The notes beneath the pieces are model-generated. The model ran no database searches and was not told the origin of the DNA. It saw nothing but the letters and a program-made list of their open reading frames with translations. A program made the translations under genes and the position numbers. From assembly GCA_002423905.1 (NCBI GenBank), contig DIVC01000093.1, positions 1-10,958 on the forward strand: a stretch of DNA of 10,958 nucleotides. Direction: 5' to 3'. Numbering within the stretch: position 1 is the first letter of the stretch; every line of letters starts with the position of its first letter. Shown piece by piece: positions 1 to 5,891 of the stretch. The DNA comes from Idiomarina sp. UBA6142 (GTDB taxonomy: Bacteria; Pseudomonadota; Gammaproteobacteria; Enterobacterales; Alteromonadaceae).

Positions 1-75
1 TGCGGAAAACCAAATAGACTGCTGCTGCGTAACAAACACATCAAACCATCCATGAGCGCCGGCGATGACTACTGA
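1..75 (+). CDS. C-terminal end of an upstream gene (partial)
   Basis: A reading frame open from the first base ends at the TGA at 73-75. It encodes about 24 residues ending in SMSAGDDY. Its last 11 bases overlap the ATG of the next gene at 65, a spacing typical of co-transcribed bacterial genes. I do not recognise the family from so short a tail. A second frame is also open from base 2 to a TGA at 52-54, so the frame choice rests on the overlap with the downstream gene and is tentative. Confidence 0.35.
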   Translation, partial: CGKPNRLLLRNKHIKPSMSAGDDY

Positions 76-328
76 TCAATTTAATGCTGCCGATACGTCA
101 CGTATCATCGAAATGGCGTGGGAAGATCGCACCCCGTTTGAGGCGATTGCAGCGAGCTATGGGCTGTCAGAGGCACAAGTGATTGCATTGATGCGGCGGC
201 AGCTAAAAACTAGCGCGTTTAAGCGCTGGCGTGCGCGGGTCAGTGGTCGAGTGACCAAACATCAGAGCAAACGGCCCAAGGACATATTGCGTGGTTACTG
301 TTCGACACAGTATAAACTGCGCTCATAG
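65..328 (+). CDS. TIGR03643 / DUF2805 family small protein
   Basis: This 87-residue protein carries the hallmark blocks of the DUF2805/TIGR03643 family: IIEMAWEDRTPFEAI (residues 14-28), GLSEAQVIALMRR (33-45) and FKRWRARVSGRVTKH (52-66). The length and central helix-turn-helix-like look are normal for the family, whose biochemical role is not established. The C-terminal 20 residues are not conserved as far as I recall. The ATG at 65 is preferred because the family core begins soon after it and it overlaps the end of the preceding frame, although no good Shine-Dalgarno is visible. The gene ends 18 bp from the convergent histidine kinase gene, with no hairpin terminator between them, so it probably belongs to the upstream transcription unit and not to the lectin system. 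Confidence 0.85.
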   Translation: MTTDQFNAADTSRIIEMAWEDRTPFEAIAASYGLSEAQVIALMRRQLKTSAFKRWRARVSGRVTKHQSKRPKDILRGYCSTQYKLRS

Positions 329-346
329 TGACGTTTAACCGCTTAC

Positions 347-1576
347 TTAAACTATTGGTTGCTGCACTGGTAACATGAGTTGAAAGCTGCTGCCTCGTTG
401 CTGATTAGGCCAGCAAACCTCGGCACCAATAGTTGTGGCACGTTGCAGCTGATTAGATAATCCTCGGCCATTGAGAGCTAACGCTTGACTGACATCAAAG
501 CCACAGCCATTGTCAGCTATCTCCACTATAATATGGGTTGCTGTTGTGTGCGTTGATAAACTAACTTCGGTGGCGCCGCTGTGCTTAATAATATTGGTTA
601 GCGCTTCTTGTAAAATTCGTAGAACATGCAATGAACAGCCGGGAGTTAGCCATTCTAAGGGCGGAATGTCAGCAACGTTCCAGTGTAAAATGATCCCGCT
701 ATTTTCAAGTCGTGTACCAATGCGAAAACGCAATGTTGCCAGCAATAGCAGCAGATCTTCATCCACCGGTTCAATCGAATCGATAGCTAGTTTTAAATCA
801 TCTATGCATGCCTTTAATACTTGAGCAACCTCATGGGTCGGCATGTTTCCTTTTTCGATGACACGAAGAGCACTCAGAAGACTAGACCCAAGTCCATCGT
901 GCATTTCTTGCATAATGCGCTGCCGTTCCTCTTGTAAGGTTTGTGAGCGTTCAATTTCGCGCAGTCGATTATTACTTTTTTCAAGTTCTAATTTATTGAT
1001 AATGGAACTTTTAATTATTTTAGAACTGTTTATGACTTGCCCTGTTAATGAAATGAAATAGAGTGCTGCTATCATTGCGAACGATTGGTAGATCGACTCA
1101 TCGCTGAGCCAGAGTGTTGTGGTAATAGCAAGGGTATGTGGCAGTGTAAAGGCGACAAATAGAATTGGAATTGCACTCAACGTAGCTAAGCCAGCACCGA
1201 GTATTCCGGCAAAAAGCGCGATGATAATAACTATCAAATTGTCAGTCACTGTATCAATGAATAACCAGCTTAATAACCCCCAGGCAATGCCATCAAAGCC
1301 ATGCAGTACTGCATAAAAGCGTGCTTTAGACTGCACGTTTTCCAGTCGAATACCATGCTTCAAATAATACCAACCATAGGCTTGTAGGAGCAGATTAATA
1401 AAAATGGCGGTAACGGCCCATCGTACAAGATGGTCATTATTTTGTGGGTTAGCTAAGCTGAACCAGATAATAAAACAGACAGGAATGACGACGATAGTAT
1501 TACGAAAATTACCCATGACTAACTGTAATTGCTGAATCAGAATTGGCGGTTGTTCTAGCATAAATGGATTATGCAT
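347..1576 (-). CDS. Six-TM membrane sensor histidine kinase, NarX/HisKA_3 type
   Basis: This 409-residue inner-membrane kinase would autophosphorylate and pass phosphate to the response regulator encoded just upstream on the same strand. The N-terminal half shows about six hydrophobic segments (roughly residues 28-42, 52-72, 90-110, 114-134, 135-157 and 163-183) with very short loops. There is no sizeable periplasmic sensor domain and no obvious HAMP. A short coiled linker (about 190-215) leads to a HisKA_3 dimerisation box with the phospho-acceptor His226 in QEMHDGLGSSL. The HATPase part has the N-box (LQEALTNIIKHSGA, from 322), the G1 box DNGCGF (355-360) and a G2-like GRGLSNQ (370-376). 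All key residues are present, so it should be active. The gene starts 58 bp after the regulator's stop codon; an alternative ATG lies at codon 6. Family and partner are clear from sequence; the signal is unknown, but the architecture suggests sensing in or near the membrane. Confidence 0.95.
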   Translation of the reverse strand: MHNPFMLEQPPILIQQLQLVMGNFRNTIVVIPVCFIIWFSLANPQNNDHLVRWAVTAIFINLLLQAYGWYYLKHGIRLENVQSKARFYAVLHGFDGIAWGLLSWLFIDTVTDNLIVIIIALFAGILGAGLATLSAIPILFVAFTLPHTLAITTTLWLSDESIYQSFAMIAALYFISLTGQVINSSKIIKSSIINKLELEKSNNRLREIERSQTLQEERQRIMQEMHDGLGSSLLSALRVIEKGNMPTHEVAQVLKACIDDLKLAIDSIEPVDEDLLLLLATLRFRIGTRLENSGIILHWNVADIPPLEWLTPGCSLHVLRILQEALTNIIKHSGATEVSLSTHTTATHIIVEIADNGCGFDVSQALALNGRGLSNQLQRATTIGAEVCWPNQQRGSSFQLMLPVQQPIV

Positions 1577-1634
1577 GGTTCAGCTTCTGAATAGTGACCA
1601 TCGAAAAATTCCAGACAAATGGTGATACCACCGA

Positions 1635-2339
1635 CTATGGCTCAAGAATACCCTGAAGTCGAGCCTCATAAATTGCTTCAGTTTTAGAATTGACTTTAAG
1701 CTTTGCATAAATCCGCCGTATAAAGGTCAGCACAGTGTGATGTGATACGGACAGTAGGTTAGCAATTTCATTGGCAGTAAAGCCTTTGGTAATGAGCTCT
1801 AGCACCTCTTGCTCTCGGGTTGAGAGCAATGGCTGGTCAGCTGCCGCGGTTGCTGCTTTGATCGGGGCATTTTGTTCACCACGGAAGCGGCTAAGTAGCC
1901 GTCGAGCAATTAATGGACTGATTGGGCTGCCGCCAGCATGAAGATGGCGCAGTTCATTGATCAAATTCTGCTGGCTACTATCTTTGAGTAGATAACCCGT
2001 GGCACCTGCCTCTAAACACTTCATCACGTTGACTTCATCCGCAAAGGTGGTGCTTACCATGATATTGCATTGCGGCCAGCAGCTATTCGCCTTTTGTACC
2101 AAACTTATCCCTGAGCCATCGGGCAAACCCAAATCCACGATAAGAATATCAACGGGTTCACCATCAAGTAACTTGATACCTGCAGCGAGCGTTCCGCACA
2201 CCGAATCTAGATTGATATCGTCAGCTGTGCTGAGTGCGCCGAAAACGGCTGCTTGAAAGCCAATGTCGTCATCCACCAGTGCTACGCGAATTATTTCATG
2301 ATTGGTTGGTACCGGTACGGCCATATCACGATTACCCAT
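1635..2339 (-). CDS. NarL/FixJ-family response regulator
   Basis: This 234-residue cytoplasmic regulator has a receiver domain (about 16-135) with acidic residues D23-D25, phospho-acceptor Asp69 in IVDLGLPDGSG, the Ser/Thr switch at 96-98 and Lys119 in YLLKD. A C-terminal LuxR-type HTH follows (about 172-230): LSTREQEVLELITKGFTANEIANLLSVS, then the recognition helix region. In that helix the common TVKxH pattern reads TVLTF (L204 and F206 in place of the usual Lys and His), which may alter DNA contacts. It is the first gene of the minus-strand operon and its start faces the lectin operon across 281 bp, so it is the likely regulator of that operon and perhaps of itself (inference). The ATG at 2339 has no clear Shine-Dalgarno; an in-frame ATG at codon 6 is an alternative start and leaves the receiver domain intact. 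Confidence 0.96.
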   Translation of the reverse strand: MGNRDMAVPVPTNHEIIRVALVDDDIGFQAAVFGALSTADDINLDSVCGTLAAGIKLLDGEPVDILIVDLGLPDGSGISLVQKANSCWPQCNIMVSTTFADEVNVMKCLEAGATGYLLKDSSQQNLINELRHLHAGGSPISPLIARRLLSRFRGEQNAPIKAATAAADQPLLSTREQEVLELITKGFTANEIANLLSVSHHTVLTFIRRIYAKLKVNSKTEAIYEARLQGILEP

Positions 2340-2426
2340 GAGTAGTTATAACAATGTGTATCTAAAGTAGTTTAGGTAGACCTATACAATGAATACAACG
2401 GCACTGTGAGTATAGCGCTTGGATCT

Positions 2427-2447
2427 AGCAAATAAACATTATTTGCT
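2427..2447. repeat. Perfect inverted repeat 1 (9-bp arms)
   Basis: Arms AGCAAATAA (2427-2435) and TTATTTGCT (2439-2447) are perfect reverse complements around the 3-nt spacer ACA. The site directly abuts, and shares two bases with, the second palindrome. It lies midway in the divergent control region, so a dimeric regulator site is the simplest reading. No T-run follows on either strand, so it is not an intrinsic terminator. Confidence 0.7.
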
Positions 2448-2467
2448 GTCACTAGAACTAGTGACAG
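2446..2467. repeat. Perfect inverted repeat 2 (10-bp arms)
   Basis: Arms CTGTCACTAG (2446-2455) and CTAGTGACAG (2458-2467) are perfect reverse complements with spacer AA. A symmetrical 22-bp site between divergent operons is typical of an operator for a dimeric DNA-binding protein; the adjacent NarL-type regulator is the natural candidate, but this is inference. It is not followed by a T-run. Confidence 0.75.
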
Positions 2468-2620
2468 ACAGCTATACAGCACGGTGTCTATGATGGCATC
2501 CGGGTCATAGTGAACAACTTAAAAGAAATACTTTCAAACACCAATATTTTAGTGAGTGTTAGCTCGATGCCTTTTTAAACTTGCTAATTTTGTTTTTTAT
2601 CGTGATTTAGAGAGATAGTA

Positions 2621-3064
2621 ATGAGTATTCGAACAGGCACTTTTGCAGTTAGCTTAGCTTGCGTAACTCTAATTAACTCCGGTTGTGCTGTTCATAACCC
2701 CCATTCAGTTGCTGCCACACCTAACCAACACGTCGAGGTGACTCAGGTCGACGATCATCTCATTACCATGACTATCCACGCGCACTTTACCCAGAATAGT
2801 GTTTTGGCTAAAACCAACATCACGGTTGAGTCACTTTATGGAGTGGTGCTGTTATCTGGGCTGGTAAAAAGTCAACTGGAGAAAACCACGGCGCAGAATC
2901 TTGCCGAGAATGTTGACGGTGTGAAGGCTGTACACAATGCGATCGAACTCCAACCGATGACATCTGAAGATTGGCAACCACGCCGCACAGATCGACAGAT
3001 CCTATCTTTCAGGCCCGATACCAACTCACCTATCAACCAAGCGTTAATCGAGAATAATTACTAA
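2621..3064 (+). CDS. BON-domain lipoprotein
   Basis: This 147-residue protein begins with a short positively charged N-terminus and a hydrophobic stretch ending in NSGC at 19-22. That resembles a lipoprotein signal with Cys22 as the lipidated residue, although the -3 position is Asn instead of the usual Leu. Residues about 43-112 form one BON domain: IHAHFTQNSVLAKTNITVES, GVVLLSGLVKSQLEKTTAQNLAENVDGVKAVHNAIEL. BON domains, as in OsmY and the N-terminal part of some CpaC/RcpA-type secretins, are periplasmic and linked to envelope or membrane attachment. Its TAA overlaps the ATG of the first lectin gene (TAATG), so the two are probably translationally coupled. In this operon it could act as an accessory or pilotin-like partner of the secretin encoded three genes later (inference). 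The C-terminal 35 residues are of unknown role. Confidence 0.85.
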   Translation: MSIRTGTFAVSLACVTLINSGCAVHNPHSVAATPNQHVEVTQVDDHLITMTIHAHFTQNSVLAKTNITVESLYGVVLLSGLVKSQLEKTTAQNLAENVDGVKAVHNAIELQPMTSEDWQPRRTDRQILSFRPDTNSPINQALIENNY

Positions 3065-5856
3065 TGAGCAAAATTAAATCATCTCTGTTTAGCTGGTTGC
3101 CGCTTAAATCTTGGTCGCTTAAATGCGGCATCTTAATGTTTGGCATCATGAGCTTGAGCTTGTCGGCACAGGCGCAAGATGCGCCAAATGTCAGCCCCGT
3201 CTTACAGAAGATGCTCAGTAATCTGCCAATTGCCGGTATCAAGGAAGAGCTGCAGGGTATGGTCAGCGATCTGGGTAAAACCAGCTGTGGGGGGAATCTT
3301 AGCGATTGCTACATGACTCAGTCTGGGCCGTTGCAACTGTACTTTTTTACTCGTGGTAGCTCCCAGCAAACGCTGCTGCTGGTGGTCGACAAATCGGTCG
3401 CCATGCCTCGTCTGCTCGGCGAGAAGGTACAGAAAGTGATGGGCGAAACCTCATTGCGTTCACCGATCATCTCTATTTCTACCAGCGACTTCCAACTGGA
3501 CCAGATTAAAATGCCAGCGGCACTGCGAAATGTGGTGCGTGATCACTACTTTAATGTCAACACGCTGTCGTTCTCAAGCGGTGTACAACTGGCTGCTCGC
3601 GCCAACCTGGGTGGTCCCATCAAGTTGACCATGGAAGCCTTCGGTGTGAAGGCGAACGAAGTGATGCTTCGCGCCGCCGTGGTGATGCCAATTCCAAGCG
3701 ATTTAAGCAGTATGGCAGGTGCCGGAGCCGCCGCTATGTCACAGGGTAACACCATGGCACAGACGGCGAAAGATGCTACTAAGCCAGAAGCATTCGTCGA
3801 ATTCCAGTTTGCTCCGAACGCACGGCTGCCGCTGGTTCTGCCACCGATGTCACTGACCGACGCGACTTTCTTTATCAATAACAGCTTGACCTTTGGTTAT
3901 AAGGGCAATGCGATTTTTAGGGGGGCCGAGGACAAGAAAATCATCATTCAATTCCAGACACCGCTCAGCCCAGAGGGGGTTGCGGACTTGTTAGACTTTT
4001 CATTCCGCATGGCCACACCGGCCAACTTTACCATGGAAGATGCCGCCTACATGATGGTGGCGATGGCTTCTAAAGATAAGCGTTTGCTGAAGTATGGTGG
4101 CTTTATTAATGGTATCGATAAATTTAAAGATCCGTTGCTGGATATGCTTACACCGCTATCGGTGGTTCAGTTCAGAAACCCAAATCCTCCACCGGAGTAT
4201 CGCTTCGGCGACAGCAGCAAGCCTTTTCCCAATGACAATAAGTATTTTAACTATGTGCTGCTCGGCCCGCTGGCCGATGGTGGACCTTTTTTGAGCGCTG
4301 GCGGTGAAGTCAACATTCTCGGGCAGACGATGGGCTGGATGCAGGCTAGTGCCGGCCTCTCCGGATTGCGCGGTGACGTCGGTCAGGCCTTGACACTCAA
4401 GCTCGGACCTTTAGGTAGGGTCACCTTTAGTATGCAAGCTACCACAGCCATTAATGCCACCAAGCAGCAAGTCGGTTTGCTCGGCAACTTCGGCGGGCAA
4501 AAGGTCGAAGTGAGTTTGAACGGCGACAAAATAAAAGTTGAGGTGAGTGCTAGTTGTGTCAATCCGTTTGAAATTTCTACCCAGGTGACGTTCAACCCCA
4601 GTACTAAACTCGAAGACGTGTTCAACGGCGCTGCCGCTATCAACGTCGATCCGTCGAAAATACAAGGCTGCATTGGTAAAGAGCTGGAAGCGGCCTATAA
4701 CAAAATTGCCGGTGAGTTCAGTGATCTCGAGGGCTACACCGCCAGAGAGGCGACCGCTGCACTGAACAAGCTAGGAAATGCTGCTGAACAGGAATTTAAC
4801 CAGACCAAAGAGCAAGCACGTAAAGCGGCAGAATCATCGATTAACGCGGCAACCAGTGCTTGGACTGGTGGTACCAATGCACTTATTAGCGCAGGTACGA
4901 ACGCTGTCATTAGCGTAGTAGGGGGCTCAACCTCTAAAGCGCAAGACACCAGCAATGCACATTTTGATCGCAGCACCTTTGATTGGGATTATTACTACGA
5001 CAATTTTGATATCGACGCTTACAACAAAACGCAGGAGCGACTCGATAAAGCGATAAAAAATCCATACAAAAAAGATAAGAAAGCCGAGAAAAAACCGAAG
5101 GAAAAAAGTGACATTGACCTAGTTGCGCATTGGGATACCTCAGGTTATCCCAATGGCTGGCGCGGTTCGCTCGAGTTCGACTCACAGTTCTATGTGAAGA
5201 ACTATCAGGATGCCTTGATATTTGGCAGTGACCCACGTTCAGTCCTATTGCATTGGATTCTCTATGGCATCGAAGAGGGTCGCATTGGCAGCGCTGATTT
5301 TGATGTCAAGTCGTATGTTGCGCGTTACCCAGATTTGCAAAAAGCATTCGGGGTTTATGGCTACAAGGCAGCGCTCGGCCATTGGCTTTCAGGTGGCAAG
5401 ACTAAAGAGCGCCGAGATGGTCGTCCTTTTGCCACTGCACTGCTGAAAATTGGAAAAAAAAATAGCACCTATTGGGACGACTATCGATTCTGCCAAGGAC
5501 AACACGTGACTGGTTTCGCCGTACGTTCTGGGCGTTTGCTTGATGGTCTGGCGTTCCTCTACGCCAATGGCAATTGGGGACCACCACACGGCTCTCTGGG
5601 CTCTCCGCCCTACACCGCGGAAGTACGCTTTAGAGCGGGTGAGTACGTGGTGCGGGTGGACTACCGCGCCGGTGATGAGGTCGATAGCATTCTATTCCAT
5701 ACCAACACGGGCCGTAAATTTGGCCCCTATGGTGGCAATGGCGGCAGCCCAGGCACTTACAACGTGATTCCTGGGCAGAAATTGGGCTGCATGCAAGGGC
5801 GTTCAGGTTCACGCACTGATCAGCTTACCTTCTCTTCGACTGTACCAGCTCAGTGA
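3064..5856 (+). CDS. Large exported protein with C-terminal jacalin-like lectin domain (paralogue 1)
   Basis: A 930-residue protein with a long Sec signal peptide (cleavage likely after AQA, residue 37). Residues about 40-600 are shared with the next gene and match no family I recognise. They include a CGGNLxxC element (C75, C82), a Met/Ala/Thr-rich central region and a later Cys pair (C498, C536). A helical, Ala/Lys/Glu-rich linker follows (about 545-630). Residues 634-790 hold degenerate repeats of the pattern FD..YY / HW..G..EGR, the first interrupted by a Lys-rich insertion. Residues about 800-930 form a jacalin-like (beta-prism) lectin domain with GPYGGNGG and three GxxxD sugar-loop motifs: GRLLD (823-827), GDEVD (870-874) and GSRTD (915-919). 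Cys810 and Cys909 could join its ends. The mature protein has six cysteines, fitting three disulfides. It is predicted to be a secreted or surface carbohydrate binder. The start overlaps the lipoprotein stop (TAATG). Confidence 0.87.
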   Translation: MSKIKSSLFSWLPLKSWSLKCGILMFGIMSLSLSAQAQDAPNVSPVLQKMLSNLPIAGIKEELQGMVSDLGKTSCGGNLSDCYMTQSGPLQLYFFTRGSSQQTLLLVVDKSVAMPRLLGEKVQKVMGETSLRSPIISISTSDFQLDQIKMPAALRNVVRDHYFNVNTLSFSSGVQLAARANLGGPIKLTMEAFGVKANEVMLRAAVVMPIPSDLSSMAGAGAAAMSQGNTMAQTAKDATKPEAFVEFQFAPNARLPLVLPPMSLTDATFFINNSLTFGYKGNAIFRGAEDKKIIIQFQTPLSPEGVADLLDFSFRMATPANFTMEDAAYMMVAMASKDKRLLKYGGFINGIDKFKDPLLDMLTPLSVVQFRNPNPPPEYRFGDSSKPFPNDNKYFNYVLLGPLADGGPFLSAGGEVNILGQTMGWMQASAGLSGLRGDVGQALTLKLGPLGRVTFSMQATTAINATKQQVGLLGNFGGQKVEVSLNGDKIKVEVSASCVNPFEISTQVTFNPSTKLEDVFNGAAAINVDPSKIQGCIGKELEAAYNKIAGEFSDLEGYTAREATAALNKLGNAAEQEFNQTKEQARKAAESSINAATSAWTGGTNALISAGTNAVISVVGGSTSKAQDTSNAHFDRSTFDWDYYYDNFDIDAYNKTQERLDKAIKNPYKKDKKAEKKPKEKSDIDLVAHWDTSGYPNGWRGSLEFDSQFYVKNYQDALIFGSDPRSVLLHWILYGIEEGRIGSADFDVKSYVARYPDLQKAFGVYGYKAALGHWLSGGKTKERRDGRPFATALLKIGKKNSTYWDDYRFCQGQHVTGFAVRSGRLLDGLAFLYANGNWGPPHGSLGSPPYTAEVRFRAGEYVVRVDYRAGDEVDSILFHTNTGRKFGPYGGNGGSPGTYNVIPGQKLGCMQGRSGSRTDQLTFSSTVPAQ
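3220..3301 (+). repeat. 82-bp exact repeat, copy in lectin gene 1
   Basis: This stretch is identical, base for base including third codon positions, to 6012-6093 in the second lectin gene. The sequence outside it differs at many synonymous sites. It encodes the segment from NLPIAGIKEELQG to CGGNL in both proteins. A short gap of differences follows, then further near-identity to about 3360. The pattern suggests gene conversion between tandem paralogues. Confidence 0.9.
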
Positions 5857-5880
5857 AGCCACTTCATAATCACGTTGTCC

Positions 5881-5886
5881 GAGGTG
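5881..5886 (+). promoter_or_regulatory. Ribosome binding site that decides the start of lectin gene 2
   Basis: GAGGTG at 5881-5886 is complementary to the 16S anti-Shine-Dalgarno and lies 5 nt before the ATG at 5892. This supports starting the second lectin there and not at the upstream in-frame GTG at 5853, which would place 13 polar residues ahead of the signal peptide. Confidence 0.8.
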
Positions 5887-5891
5887 GAGCA

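Larger units (their letters stand above)
2402..2486. repeat. Nested outer inverted repeat enclosing two palindromes
   Basis: GTATAGC at 2410-2416 is the exact reverse complement of GCTATAC at 2471-2477. Just outside them, CACTGTG (2402-2408) and CACGGTG (2480-2486) complement each other at six of seven positions. Together they would form an imperfect outer stem closing around two internal hairpins, giving a T- or cloverleaf-like fold in single-stranded DNA or RNA. The outer stem is weaker evidence than the inner palindromes because the arms are short and separated by 1-2 nt bulges. Confidence 0.5.
2340..2620. promoter_or_regulatory. Divergent intergenic control region
   Basis: These 281 bp separate the minus-strand response regulator from the plus-strand BON lipoprotein gene, so promoters for both operons must lie here or overlap the gene starts. 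The stretch is AT-rich. It holds a cluster of perfect inverted repeats (2402-2486, annotated separately) and a smaller one near the regulator start, TAGGT/ACCTA with spacer AG (2373-2384). I see no convincing sigma-70 -35/-10 pair with good spacing in either direction and no sigma-54 GG-N10-GC element, so the promoters probably need an activator. The lipoprotein ATG is preceded by GAGAGA at 2610-2615, a modest Shine-Dalgarno with 5-nt spacing. Confidence 0.7.

Noticed and set aside
510..1316. Several plus-strand frames opposite the histidine kinase
   Set aside because: They are antisense to a complete kinase with intact catalytic boxes and have Ser/Cys/Met-rich, unnatural compositions.
2446..2467. 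Inverted repeat as an intrinsic terminator
   Set aside because: No T-run follows the stem on either strand, and it lies between divergent genes where no transcript needs to end.
3546..3878. 110-residue minus-strand frame inside lectin gene 1, with a similar frame at the same place in lectin gene 2 (6338-6556)
   Set aside because: Appearing in both paralogues is expected because the sense sequence is duplicated. There is no ribosome binding site and the composition looks like a shadow.
5853..5891. GTG at 5853 as the start of the second lectin gene, overlapping the previous stop as GTGA
   Set aside because: It has no ribosome binding site and would put 13 polar residues before the signal peptide. 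The ATG at 5892 has GAGGTG at 5-nt spacing and gives a normal signal peptide.
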